Of a stretch of 64,000 bases of DNA, positions 16,513 to 25,425 are shown piece by piece. The stretch is taken from positions 372,001-436,000 of the forward strand of contig NZ_KB905695.1 of the NCBI RefSeq assembly GCF_000380985.1. The letters are read 5' to 3'. A program made the position numbers and the translations under genes. The number at the start of each line of letters is the position of its first letter. Position 1 is the stretch's first letter. The DNA comes from Proteiniphilum acetatigenes DSM 18083. Lineage in GTDB: Bacteria > Bacteroidota > Bacteroidia > Bacteroidales > Dysgonomonadaceae. The notes beneath the pieces are model-generated. The model saw only the letters and a list, made by a program, of their open reading frames with translations, was not told the DNA's origin and searched no databases.

Positions 16513-17626
16513 TCAGGTAGGCAGGAGCGCCCTCGGAGTCCTTGGATCCGGAAGGCAATCCTGCCATGAGGAAGTAGTTGCCGGTTTCATATTGTATTCA
16601 ATTAATTTGGGTGAATCATTCAGACTGTCCTGTTCATTCAACAAATTCCGCATTTTGTTTTTGATGCTGTTTATAACCGGTGACGGAACCTTTACTTGTT
16701 TGTCCACTATCTTTTGGGCCAATACCCGCGCTTCTTCTTTTCGCCCCGTTTCCAGATAAAGTTCAGTCAACTGGTATAACGGCATGAATTTCACAGGACA
16801 CATTGCCGCCGCTTTTTTGAGATGTTTTTCTGTATCTCCGTATTGCCGTAATTGCAGGCAATTATCTGCCATCAGCATTTGCAGGTCATAATCCGCCCAA
16901 AGGATATCACATTCATGCGCGATTTGCAGGCTTTCTTTGTAATGTCCCACTACATTCAACTCCGCAGCGTAATTGTAGAGGAACAGGTCTTTGTGTCGTA
17001 AATGCGTATGAAGCGATTTATACCGGGGTAACATCCGGCGTGTTTCACCCTTTAACGACCAATAACAACGTCAGGCTTAATCCTGCCATGCCGTAATTTA
17101 TCGTCCACTTTAAAAATTCGTTGAACGGGTGGCGTACATTGTCGGCAAGCATTGCATATTTACTGTCGGGATGCTTTGTGAAATATGAGGCTTGCTCATC
17201 CATGTAATTTGTCGTGAAACCGTTGCCGCCATATCCGAATACCGGCTTACGGGAAACCAGTTGTGCCGAACATTGCCAGATCAGTAACCTGCCGCTGGCC
17301 GAGTCTTTTTTTATGAAAAACAAGCCTGCAAGCAACAACAGGCAACATAAAGCAACGACCGTATAGTGGACGAAAGAGAACCTGATGTCCCGCTCTTTTA
17401 ACAAGCGGATAAAAAACAGGATAAAAATAACAACAGTTGCCAGGATAGCTGCCCGCCCCTTTCTCGACAAGACATACCCCAATATTCCGGTACTTATCCA
17501 TACCTGCATCCATAATGACGGTACAGTAGTAAACCTGTCTACAAATATAGCGGGAATGAAAAAAAGCGTACCTGCAAAAAGTGTAAATAGATATAATGTC
17601 TCAATATTCTTATAATTTGGTCTCAT
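16513..17626 (-). pseudogene. O-antigen-ligase/TPR membrane protein, deletion remnant
   Basis: Two frames together resemble one large Wzy-type (O-antigen ligase) protein with a TPR tail. The 5' part (17626-17045) has first membrane helices, then jumps to a late segment (SRKGRAAILATVVIFILFF, SGRLLIWQCSAQLV, PVFGYGGNGFTTNYMDEQAS, VRHPFNEFLKWTINYGMAGL). The frame then breaks, and the next frame carries WSLKGETRRMLPRYKSL and TPR-like repeats (LFLYNYAAELNVVGHYKESL). The combined length is well short of the roughly 550-600 residues I recall for the family. Missing inner membrane segments at both joins point to deletions. Confidence 0.65.
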
Positions 17627-17807
17627 TTAGTTCTTTAAATATTCAGGTGCATTCACAGGCAAAGGAAAAAATAAAAAATGAAATTGTCAATACACAAGCA
17701 AATCACGACCTGATAAAAAACCGTAATCATTTAATTATAAATAATATATCGCGCCGAAGAGAGGAGGATTCTTACCGGAAGAGGGGAAAGAAAAGGAATA
17801 GATTTAG

Positions 17808-18671
17808 TCAAAATAACTCCATCAGTCGCTGAAATCCATTGGAAGTGGTGGTTTGTGCAATGATTTTGTTCTTCAGATATGATTTTCTTGATTTCATGTT
17901 GTCCGCAGAGATATTGAGAAATGCGGCAATCTGTTCGTTATCGGCATTATTGGCAAGCATAAAAAGCAATAACCTGTCACTTTTAGTCAGGATATTATTT
18001 TCATCATGGATATCGAACAAGCGTTCCATATCTTCTACCTTAAAAAGGGTGCCTACAAGTTCATTAAACCGCTCTCTCTCCACTTCAAGCATTTTATCAT
18101 AGGCATCTCCCAATGCTGGATATTTAGATCGCACTTTGTTGGCATTCTTTTGTAGTAGCAACTGTTGTTCTACTCGAAATTTCAGAAATAAATCGTATCG
18201 AAATAGCAGCTCCTGCTGGTTTTCCACTTGCTCACGTGATAACTTCAATGATGATTCTACTTGCTGCTTCTCTAATTTAATATGATTTTTCTCCTGTGTC
18301 ACTTCTGCTTGAAGGAACCATGCTTCTTCCCTCTTGGCATAGAGCATTACATTGATAACAAAAAGTAACCCACAGGCAACTAATAAAAGAATAATCCGGG
18401 TTCGGTAATCAGATTTCAACATCCTATTTTCAGCTTCTACAAGGTCGCATTGTTTTTTGAGTTCTTGAATTTGTATGTCAAGTTGATTATGGTCCAAAGC
18501 AGTGTATAGTCCCAATGCCTGTCCATGATAATTATCACCAAGAGAATAATTACAAAATGTGTCCCTGCGTTGCAATGAATGGACGAACCCGTCGTGTATC
18601 CAATTACAAGATTCTAAAAACAAGCTTGTAAAAAGAACCATAGTGACTAAACGCGCATAGGCATTACACAT
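17808..18671 (-). CDS. Membrane-anchored HTH regulator, apparently lacking its TPR sensor part
   Basis: 287 residues from MCNAYARLVTMVLF, with a lipobox-like LESC and a single membrane helix (about 91-110, ILLLVACGLLFVINVML). A coiled coil follows, and a C-terminal LuxR-type helix-turn-helix (LTKSDRLLLFMLANNADNEQ, IAAFLNISADNMKSRKSYL). Related Bacteroidetes regulators carry several TPRs before the membrane helix; here only about 70 residues precede it. The start was chosen because the -7 box at 18692-18699 lies inside the longer frame. It may be functional or a shortened relic. Confidence 0.6.
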   Translation of the reverse strand: MCNAYARLVTMVLFTSLFLESCNWIHDGFVHSLQRRDTFCNYSLGDNYHGQALGLYTALDHNQLDIQIQELKKQCDLVEAENRMLKSDYRTRIILLLVACGLLFVINVMLYAKREEAWFLQAEVTQEKNHIKLEKQQVESSLKLSREQVENQQELLFRYDLFLKFRVEQQLLLQKNANKVRSKYPALGDAYDKMLEVERERFNELVGTLFKVEDMERLFDIHDENNILTKSDRLLLFMLANNADNEQIAAFLNISADNMKSRKSYLKNKIIAQTTTSNGFQRLMELF

Positions 18672-18691
18672 AGGAAGAGAATTTAGTTTGA

Positions 18692-18699
18692 CAAAGTTA
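18692..18699 (-). promoter_or_regulatory. -7 box for the HTH regulator
   Basis: TAACTTTG on the minus strand, about 20 bp upstream of the chosen start at 18671. Confidence 0.5.
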
Positions 18700-18731
18700 T
18701 GTTTTTTACGACGTTCCATTTTGAGTTCATA

Positions 18732-19238
18732 CTACTCCAAGGCATTGTTTAGTTTTGAGAAAAATCTGAAAGCCCCTTCTAAAGCAATGATATACTCTTT
18801 ACCAGAGTCTTCTCTTATTTTCAGTTGATAATTATCGTCAAGTTCATGTCCGGATATTAAATGTAAAGGTAAGCAGATCAATTTTTTATTTCGGTCAAAA
18901 AACTCTGTCCCGATAAATAGGATATGTTTATCTGTAAGATACAAAATACCTTCCAAACGAATTACACCTTTTTTCAGGCTAGCATTGGTTTTTGATATTA
19001 ATTTTTCTTCAGGCAGCAAATTTAAATGTATATAGTCACTTTTAACCGTCTCTTTACTAAATGTCTTAAAGAAATAATATATAGCGGGTATACTAAGAGT
19101 AGCAGAAATAATAGTTGCAACAAAAATCATTCTCAAAGTTAACATTTCAGGCTGAACGTTTAGTATTATGATTATAGTAAACATAATTGTCCAGTTCAAA
19201 TAAAACAAAACATATTTTTTTGACTGCTTATTTTTCAT
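18732..19238 (-). CDS. Small membrane protein with PH/GRAM-like domain (paralogue B)
   Basis: Unknown function; 168 residues from the first ATG (a TTG 12 bp upstream would add four residues). Two membrane helices (about 9-27 and 33-53) and a beta-rich domain (LLPEEKLISKTNASLKKGVI, LYLTDKHILFIGTEFFDRNK) match the protein at 14310-14819 along the whole length, roughly half of positions by eye. The duplication with about 3.9 kb of degraded genes between the copies suggests an expanded accessory family. Confidence 0.75.
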   Translation of the reverse strand: MKNKQSKKYVLFYLNWTIMFTIIIILNVQPEMLTLRMIFVATIISATLSIPAIYYFFKTFSKETVKSDYIHLNLLPEEKLISKTNASLKKGVIRLEGILYLTDKHILFIGTEFFDRNKKLICLPLHLISGHELDDNYQLKIREDSGKEYIIALEGAFRFFSKLNNALE

Positions 19239-19733
19239 CTTATTCTCCAATTAAAACTTTTTTAGAAGAAGAACGAGAGCAAATTTAAACCTCTCTATCG
19301 TTCTCGGATTATGGCGCTGTAGTCATTACGAACCAAGGGATTACACTGAACAAAAGTAGGCATTTTTTTGAGAAAAGATGTATCCTCACTAGAGGAACAA
19401 CGTTTGAGAATGCTTTTCTCTGTTTTTTCTGTAACGCAATAAGCAGCAATTAGGCTATCAGGTTTTTATGGCGTGCTCATCCTCTCTGAATCCAATTTTT
19501 ATAAAAAGAAGATACTTGCTCCTGCGATACTGATTACGGTTCCGATTACCTACCGGGCGTAAACATAAAGGCGGTGGGCAAATATTATTGGTGGCAAAGA
19601 AATAACTCATAGAATGAATCTTCCCGCCACAAGCGGTCGGGGATCATAGAGGAATAATTTTTACTTCCCGCTGCAAGCAGCGGGGAATTAACCCCTGAGA
19701 GATAAAAATTCAAAACAGCTGCTTAATAAAATT
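19239..19733. other. Gene-free stretch with relics
   Basis: No intact gene. On the minus strand, around 19500-19560, a frame reads VIGTVISIAGASIFFL before a stop, which looks like the end of a polytopic membrane protein whose body is gone. A further 54-codon frame (about 19300-19470) is not recognisable. Two similar hairpins lie at 19621-19687. Confidence 0.45.
19621..19687. repeat. Pair of REP-like hairpins
   Basis: 19665-19687 is TTCCCGCTG-CAAG-CAGCGGGGAA, a 7-bp perfect GC stem with A/T flanks. 19621-19644 is a diverged copy, TTCCCGCC-ACAAGC-GGTCGGGGAT. Both share TTCCCGC..CAAGC..GGGGA, so they look like copies of one repeat. Confidence 0.6.
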
Positions 19734-20858
19734 TTAACTTAAATGATATCCCTGACTGCGCAGTTCCGATGCACGGAAGAGGTTATAGGTCTCCTTATCT
19801 AAGGGATAATCCCAGCAGCCGAGACTATGGTATATTTCACCTCCGAATCCCGATTTGAATTTGTATAAGCCGTAGAGCGGATGTTCGGGATCGGGTGAAG
19901 GGGAAATGCCGAACATGTCATACTGGGTGCAACCCGCCTGTTGTGATCTCATGATCGCTTCCCATTGCAATGCGTAGGTTGCCATAAGGTTACGGTGTGA
20001 CGATGAGGATGCACCGTAAAGATAAGATCCTCTGTTACCTGTAATGACCAGGAACATAGCCGCTAACGGTTTTTCGTCGTATTCCGCTATAAGAAGGCTT
20101 ACATCGGCCGGAGAACTGGTATTGTCTGCACGGGCGTCAAGCACTGCCCGAAAATACTTGATATCGTTCAGGAGAAGGTGATTCCTGGTCGCTGTCTCTT
20201 TATAGAGTTCATACCAGATATCCATTCCTTCCATGCCCATCGATCTTACCGTCACCCCTTTGCGTTGTGCTAATTTGATGTTGTAACGTGTTTTCGGTTT
20301 CATCCTTTGGAGAAGGGTTTCTTTATCCTGTGTCAGATCGAGATAGATGGTATTAGCCGGTAAAATATTGGAGTGGGCTTTCTTGAAATTCCAGTTATGC
20401 GTACTGAAATTGAACCGTAGTTCCTGTGAGAGACTTTCCGGTTCGCCTTTCCATATCCCGTTCTCGTCGAAATGATCTTTCTCCCTGGCCCAGTACGATT
20501 CCCAGCAAAGGTCATAACGGATATGGATGCAATCGGGAGGCAGAACTGAGCGGAGAGATTCGGAGAGTTCTTCTAAAAATATACCCTGGAATTCGTCGGC
20601 CGGTTCAATTTCCGGGCCGTAAGGCACATAAGCTACAGAATGATTCCGGTTGATCTGCTGCAAAATAACCAGCAGATCCGATTTAATGTATGACTGATCG
20701 CCTGATTTCGGAAAGAGATCAGGCCTTTGGGATGTAAAATTGACGGCAAGGGTGTTAGCTCCCAGGGATGTTTTCACCTCCGACCAGAAAGCCGTTTGCT
20801 GTAAAATAGGTGTAGCATACAACTCTTCGGTCTCCTTGAGGCAGACGTTTGTTAGCAT
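19734..20858 (-). CDS. FemAB-family aminoacyltransferase
   Basis: GNAT-fold peptidyltransferase of the FemABX/lipid II bridge group, 374 residues. The first domain (PYGPEIEPADEFQGIFLEEL) is followed by a second (NTIYLDLTQDKETLLQRMKP, KTRYNIKLAQRKGV, then LAAMFLVITGNRGSYLYGAS and LYKFKSGFGGEIYHSLGCWD), the standard double acyltransferase layout. Enzymes of this group add amino acids to peptidoglycan precursors from aminoacyl-tRNA, which fits the murein theme of the genes upstream. The substrate is not deducible. Confidence 0.88.
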   Translation of the reverse strand: MLTNVCLKETEELYATPILQQTAFWSEVKTSLGANTLAVNFTSQRPDLFPKSGDQSYIKSDLLVILQQINRNHSVAYVPYGPEIEPADEFQGIFLEELSESLRSVLPPDCIHIRYDLCWESYWAREKDHFDENGIWKGEPESLSQELRFNFSTHNWNFKKAHSNILPANTIYLDLTQDKETLLQRMKPKTRYNIKLAQRKGVTVRSMGMEGMDIWYELYKETATRNHLLLNDIKYFRAVLDARADNTSSPADVSLLIAEYDEKPLAAMFLVITGNRGSYLYGASSSSHRNLMATYALQWEAIMRSQQAGCTQYDMFGISPSPDPEHPLYGLYKFKSGFGGEIYHSLGCWDYPLDKETYNLFRASELRSQGYHLS

Positions 20859-20879
20859 ATCTTCTTTATTTTAGACCTG

Positions 20880-20887
20880 CAAAGGTA
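20880..20887 (-). promoter_or_regulatory. -7 box for the FemAB gene
   Basis: TACCTTTG on the minus strand, 21 bp before the start. Confidence 0.5.
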
Positions 20888-20916
20888 GGCAAAATAAACC
20901 TGTTTCTCCAGGGAAA

Positions 20917-21738
20917 TTATTTTTTCTCTCTGTTTAAGCGTGTTATCTCATTTAACATCAAAGGAAATGCGGGATATGCCATGTCATGTCCATAACCTTG
21001 CAGTTCGAGTAAACGGGTATCCTGATGTCCTGCTACTTTCATCATGCGGGCGAGATAGGCGTTCTCTTCATAGCGGCCTAACATTTCCAGTTCGCGGTCT
21101 CCCGTGATAAGCAGCATAGGGGGTGCGTCGGAGCGGACATGGAACAGCGGGGCATATTTATCTATAACCGGTTGTTTGTCGTCGATATCGTTCTCCTTTC
21201 GTATAGTAAAGTGGGTGATAGCCTGCCCGCTGAAAGGGATCAGACCGGCAATACTGTCGGCATCGATACCGTGAACTGCAAGATATTGTTTATCCAGTCC
21301 AATCATCATGGACAGATATCCTCCGGCAGAATGCCCCGATACAAATATTCGCGAACTGTCGCCTCCATATCTTCCGATATTCTTAAAGACCCATGCCACC
21401 GCTGCTGCCGCATCTTCAATATAAGCGGGTGCTTTTACCCCCGGGGCAAGCCTATAGTTGACGCCGACAATGCACAGACCTTTATTTTTCAGTGCTTCGG
21501 GAAGTTCTTTATTGCCTCCTGTCAGGCCGCCACCGTGAAACCAGACGACTGTAGTGAAATCTTTTTTATTTACCGGATAGTAAATATCGAGCAGGCACCG
21601 CTCTCCAATATAGCTGTCTTGCCGGCGCACTTCTTCCGCATAATAGGGAATGTCGGAAATGGTTTCGTATCCTATCTCCTGTGCTACCAAAGATGTGGAT
21701 AATGCAATGAAGAGGAAGAGTGTTATATTTCTGATCAT
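20917..21738 (-). CDS. Secreted alpha/beta-hydrolase esterase
   Basis: 273 residues with a cleavable signal peptide (ITLFLFIALSTSLVAQ). The hormone-sensitive-lipase pattern is complete: oxyanion HGGG (68-71), nucleophile Ser137 in GHSAGG, Asp in ITGDRELEM and His in GYGHD near the C-terminus. It likely acts on small acyl esters in the periplasm. Its place at the end of the peptidoglycan locus would suit removal of O-acetyl groups from murein sugars, but that is inference. Confidence 0.85.
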   Translation of the reverse strand: MIRNITLFLFIALSTSLVAQEIGYETISDIPYYAEEVRRQDSYIGERCLLDIYYPVNKKDFTTVVWFHGGGLTGGNKELPEALKNKGLCIVGVNYRLAPGVKAPAYIEDAAAAVAWVFKNIGRYGGDSSRIFVSGHSAGGYLSMMIGLDKQYLAVHGIDADSIAGLIPFSGQAITHFTIRKENDIDDKQPVIDKYAPLFHVRSDAPPMLLITGDRELEMLGRYEENAYLARMMKVAGHQDTRLLELQGYGHDMAYPAFPLMLNEITRLNREKK

Positions 21739-21797
21739 AATTATTAAATTAAAAATTAAAAGTGAAAAATTAAAAATGAAAATAGGGAATATAATAT

Positions 21798-22139
21798 TCA
21801 GAACCGGTCTGGTTCTGTGCGTGCGGCTGTCACCGTTACATTCCGGAAATCCCGGTCGAAACGGGCCAGTAGCAACTCAACCAGTTTCGCATGAAAAGCT
21901 GTATAGAGTTTTGTCGAGATATGTTTTCTGTCCTTTCGCTTTATCAATCCGAAACGGAGTTGTTTGTCATCTACCCAGATCTCAGGCTTAAAAAAAGCTT
22001 CATTTTTCCATAGAAGTGATCCGTAGGTAAGATAACCGTCTGCAGTCGCTACCCATTTATCCGCTTTTTTATTTTCTATTGCCTCATAGATCTTGTCCAG
22101 TAAAAGATCGGGATGATCGGTATAAATGATGATTGCCAT
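21798..22139 (-). CDS. Small conserved hypothetical protein
   Basis: 113 residues, no signal peptide. The sequence (IIIYTDHPDLLLDKIYEAIE, VATADGYLTYGSLLWKNEAF) suggests a compact alpha/beta protein that I cannot assign. It follows murQ by 11 bp, so it is probably co-transcribed with it. Confidence 0.75.
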   Translation of the reverse strand: MAIIIYTDHPDLLLDKIYEAIENKKADKWVATADGYLTYGSLLWKNEAFFKPEIWVDDKQLRFGLIKRKDRKHISTKLYTAFHAKLVELLLARFDRDFRNVTVTAARTEPDRF

Positions 22140-22150
22140 ATTGTACAGTT

Positions 22151-22972
22151 CTATTCCTTCTTAGAGTGATAACTATTGATGGCATTTTTGACTGACCCAT
22201 GGAGTAATAACAGGTTTTTAGCTTGTTCGTATGACAGCCCCAGTTCATCGACGATCATACGTGTGCCTCTGTCCACCAGTTTTTGATTGGTGAGTTGCAT
22301 ATTTACCATACGGTTGCCTTTTACCCTACCAAGCTTGATCATGGTGCTTGTCGTGATCATATTGAGTACCATCTTCTGAGCTGTTCCCGCCTTCATACGG
22401 GTACTGCCGGTCACATATTCCGGCCCGACAATGGGCTCTATCTTAATCTCCGCTTCAGCTGCTACGGGAGAATCGGGATTACAGCAGATGGCTGCCGTAA
22501 GGATACCCTTTTCACGTGCGCGGCGTAATGCCCCTATCACATAAGGAGTGGTGCCCGAAGCTGCAATACCAACCAACACATCGTTTTGATCGATCTTATG
22601 TGCTATAAGTTCTTCCCACGCTTTCTCAAGGTTGTCTTCGGCTGCTTCCACCGGATTACGTAACGCGACGTCTCCTCCGGCAATCAACCCGATCACATAA
22701 GTGTCAGGCATGCCGAAGGTAGGTGGAATCTCAGAGGCGTCGAGCACTCCAAGCCTGCCGCTTGTACCTGCACCGATATAGAAAAGACGCCCGCCTCGCT
22801 GCATTCTTGCCACGATGCCGGTCACCAGTTTCTCTATTTCGGGAATGGTTTTCTGTACGGCAAGCGCTACTTTCTGATCTTCTTGATTGATCTCTGTAAG
22901 AATTTCGAGAACAGATTTTTGTTCTAAGTTGTCATAGAGCGATGATTGCTCTGTTATTTTAGTAAAAGACAT
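22151..22972 (-). CDS. murQ: N-acetylmuramic acid 6-phosphate etherase
   Basis: Removes the lactyl ether from MurNAc-6-P to give GlcNAc-6-P, the key cytoplasmic step of MurNAc salvage. The 273-residue protein has the SIS fold with FYIGAGTSGRLGVLDASEIP and the two acidic catalytic positions Glu81 (SEIPPTF) and Glu112 (VEAAEDN). PEYVTGSTRMKAGTAQKMVL and the C-terminal UBA-like end follow. The etherase acts after a kinase, and a BadF-type sugar kinase gene lies just upstream, as in the Tannerella murTKQ set. Confidence 0.97.
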   Translation of the reverse strand: MSFTKITEQSSLYDNLEQKSVLEILTEINQEDQKVALAVQKTIPEIEKLVTGIVARMQRGGRLFYIGAGTSGRLGVLDASEIPPTFGMPDTYVIGLIAGGDVALRNPVEAAEDNLEKAWEELIAHKIDQNDVLVGIAASGTTPYVIGALRRAREKGILTAAICCNPDSPVAAEAEIKIEPIVGPEYVTGSTRMKAGTAQKMVLNMITTSTMIKLGRVKGNRMVNMQLTNQKLVDRGTRMIVDELGLSYEQAKNLLLLHGSVKNAINSYHSKKE

Positions 22973-23060
22973 GACTGTTGATGTGATGATTTGCTAATGT
23001 GATGATTTGATGATTAATTTAATGTGACAAACAACGTTCAACGGAGCGAAACGTAGTTAA

Positions 23061-23108
23061 ATGTACCAATCCCGATGAGTCGGGACGGGTAGTGCTAATG
23101 TGGCTAAT
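23061..23108. repeat. REP-like hairpin element, copy 1
   Basis: TCCCGA-TGAG-TCGGGA hairpin (23070-23085) flanked by CTAATGTG words. A related arrangement, with two hairpins, lies at 30919-30996. Confidence 0.55.
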
Positions 23109-23140
23109 TGATTGGTATACTTAAATTAGTAATTAGTAAT

Positions 23141-23980
23141 TTACAATTTGTGATACTCAATCAGTCCGGGCATAGGTGATTGGGATATTGTTCCGATCTC
23201 AATTCCTTTCTCTGCCGCAACTTCCTTCAACGGTTCGGAAAAATACCATGCGATAGAGCCCACAAAATTAACTTTATTTTTTTGATAATCGTATTGCATC
23301 ACGTTCCTTTCAAAAAAAGCAGAAAGACTGCGGGTAACGATTCTCCGGATAGTCGGGTCTTCGATATGTTTGAGTAGAAACGGGCAGAGGCTTGCCAGAA
23401 AACGGTTAGGGAAAGGTTGACGGTATACTTTGTCAATAATTAGTGCAGGTGTAAGATCATACTCGTCGAGTAATGTTTCTTTCAGCCCTTCAGTAAGTTG
23501 ATTTTTCAAAGCATCTCCTATCAGATTTTTTCCCAATACAGCACCACTTCCTTCGTCACCCAAAATAAAACCGAGCGGAGATATCTGGTTCACGATACTT
23601 GTACCATCCCATTCACAGGAATTACTTCCGGTTCCCAGGATACAGGCAATTCCGGATCTGCGTCCACAAAGGCTGTGAGTCGCTGCTATCAGATCGCTGT
23701 AGACTTGAACAGTCTCAACGGGAAATGATTGACGAATGGCATCGCGTACCAAGTCCGTTTTCTCAGGGATACACCCTGCTCCATAGAAATAAATCGCTTC
23801 TATATTGGCCTCTTTTAAGAGAGGATATACATGTAACCTTATCTCTTCAGCGATCTCTTCTTGTGTCTGATATACAGGACTAATACCTTTCCCGGAAAAA
23901 CGGTGTATTATCTCTCCGTTTCTTGTAAGACACCAGTCTGATTTTGTAGCGCCGCTATCGGCTATTAATATTTCTTGCAT
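23141..23980 (-). CDS. murK: BadF/BcrAD-family sugar kinase, probable MurNAc/GlcNAc kinase
   Basis: ASKHA-fold ATPase of 279 residues. Phosphate loop 1 (IADSGATKSDW, residues 6-16), the second phosphate loop GTGSNS and GFILGDEGSGAVLG are those of the BadF group of GlcNAc kinases. In Tannerella a kinase of this group (MurK) phosphorylates MurNAc to MurNAc-6-P for MurQ. The position directly upstream of murQ supports that role; plain GlcNAc kinase activity is the alternative and may coexist. Confidence 0.85.
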   Translation of the reverse strand: MQEILIADSGATKSDWCLTRNGEIIHRFSGKGISPVYQTQEEIAEEIRLHVYPLLKEANIEAIYFYGAGCIPEKTDLVRDAIRQSFPVETVQVYSDLIAATHSLCGRRSGIACILGTGSNSCEWDGTSIVNQISPLGFILGDEGSGAVLGKNLIGDALKNQLTEGLKETLLDEYDLTPALIIDKVYRQPFPNRFLASLCPFLLKHIEDPTIRRIVTRSLSAFFERNVMQYDYQKNKVNFVGSIAWYFSEPLKEVAAEKGIEIGTISQSPMPGLIEYHKL

Positions 23981-24043
23981 ATGGCAAAATCCATGGATAA
24001 TTTGTAAATTCCCAAATCTTCTATTTGTATAATTATTTTCCTT

Positions 24044-24084
24044 TATCGCACGTAGCGCATTATTGCCGAAGGCATTATTGTGCG
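24044..24084 (+). repeat. 41-bp direct repeat, copy 1
   Basis: Matches 25378-25418 at 36 of 41 positions by eye, with potential to fold (CGCAC..GTGCG ends). The two copies bracket the NagX-like gene. A partial third copy lies around 24103-24126. Confidence 0.65.
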
Positions 24085-24139
24085 CAACATCTATCTTTTA
24101 ATTATTGCCCGTAGCACATTATTACAATGAAATTGGCTA

Positions 24140-25312
24140 TCATAATTTGATGTAAATATTCCGTTTGTAGAGGATATATCCGAATAGCCAACAAGCAGTG
24201 ACGAATAAGAGGGCGTAAAGCAGCGATCCGAAATAATCACCTGCCCAGGGACGCAGTAACATTTCATAGACAAACCCTTTGATGGAAATAACTTCCCCCT
24301 GTACTGTAAAACTGATGTTGGAAAGTAGGGTAGCGAATACTCCTGCAAAAACATACACGATAAGCGGATTTACACCGAATGCATGGAAAAACCGGCTCCA
24401 TCGCTCTTTTTTATTGATATCGATGATCCAGATCAGCAATCCCAACAATTGGGCTGCAAAACCTGTAGTAGCAAGGACGAAAGTAGGACTCCATATTTTC
24501 TTGTTGATAGGACAGCCATATTGTAGCAGTAATCCGGCAAATGCAAGTACGGTCCCCCAGATCAGCAGTTTTTCTACGCGGGTATGATTCTCCTTGTTAT
24601 CAACGATAAGCTTACCGAAGAGGAAGCCGATCAGTACATGGGCAATGGAAGGAAGTGTGCTGAGCAGACCTTCCGGATCGAATGCAATCCGTTCTCCTGA
24701 CGGTGCGGTATCTTTGTACATATGATCAGTACCCCATAACTCGCGGTCGACTACGGCAATGATATTCTGTTCCGACATCTCAAAGCCTTTTCCAAATTGT
24801 AGTATAAGAAAGTATCCCAATAACAGCAAGGCAATCACCCAGGGCAGATACTTACTTTTTACAAATATAGCGATCAGTGCTGCAAAGCCATAAGCCAGCC
24901 CCAATCGTTGCAGTACGCCTAATATGCGGAGGGTATCGAAATGTGTGGCAGCTTGTGTGAAGGATTCTCCTGAAGCCAGTCCCCTGCACAGTTGTCCGAA
25001 CCAGCCCAACGCCAATCCGATCACGAAAATAAGGATGGTGCGCCGTACAATTTTCCAGATAGCTGCTTTAGACGGTTCGAAGCGGAATTTTCTCAATGAC
25101 ATGAAGGTGGATACGCCCATGATAAACATAAAGAACGGAAATACCAGGTCGGTGGGGGTGAGCCCATGCCAATGTGCATGGCCGAGAGGAGTATAGACAT
25201 AACTCCATGAACCGGGATTGTTGACCATAATCATACCGGCGATGGTGATTCCACGAAGAATATCGAGCGAGAGTAACCGGCCGCTTTGCTGAGGTGTAGT
25301 TATTGTATTCAT
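24140..25312 (-). CDS. NagX-like membrane acyltransferase (COG4299/DUF5009)
   Basis: Polytopic protein of 390 residues with about ten hydrophobic helices. The N-terminal LSLDILRGITIAGMIMVNNP, then WHGLTPTDLVFPFFMFIMG are hallmarks of the heparan-alpha-glucosaminide N-acetyltransferase/NagX family. Members are found with amino-sugar catabolic genes and are proposed to acetylate or move glucosamine-type sugars across the membrane. Lying between a NamZ enzyme and the sugar kinase, it fits processing of murein amino sugars. The exact reaction is unknown. Confidence 0.88.
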   Translation of the reverse strand: MNTITTPQQSGRLLSLDILRGITIAGMIMVNNPGSWSYVYTPLGHAHWHGLTPTDLVFPFFMFIMGVSTFMSLRKFRFEPSKAAIWKIVRRTILIFVIGLALGWFGQLCRGLASGESFTQAATHFDTLRILGVLQRLGLAYGFAALIAIFVKSKYLPWVIALLLLGYFLILQFGKGFEMSEQNIIAVVDRELWGTDHMYKDTAPSGERIAFDPEGLLSTLPSIAHVLIGFLFGKLIVDNKENHTRVEKLLIWGTVLAFAGLLLQYGCPINKKIWSPTFVLATTGFAAQLLGLLIWIIDINKKERWSRFFHAFGVNPLIVYVFAGVFATLLSNISFTVQGEVISIKGFVYEMLLRPWAGDYFGSLLYALLFVTACWLFGYILYKRNIYIKL

Positions 25313-25377
25313 ATATTATTTTCAAATTCAAAATTCAAGATTCCAAATTTAAGATTCAAAATCCATTATCTTTTATC

Positions 25378-25418
25378 TATCGCGCGAAGCGCATTATCAC
25401 CGAAGGCATTATCGTGCG
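25378..25418 (+). repeat. 41-bp direct repeat, copy 2
   Basis: Second copy of the 24044-24084 unit, immediately before the stop codon end of the NamZ-type gene. The A/T spacer before it contains repeated CAAATTCAAAATTCAAGATT-like units (25320-25365). Confidence 0.65.
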
Positions 25419-25425
25419 AGGTACA

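Noticed and set aside
18672-18719. Longer start for the HTH regulator
   Set aside because: The -7 box at 18692-18699 would lie inside the coding sequence, and the shorter start leads directly into a lipoprotein signal.
23061-23108. Intrinsic terminator after the murK-like gene
   Set aside because: The hairpin has no T-run on the minus strand and recurs elsewhere with the same flanks, so it is treated as a repeat.
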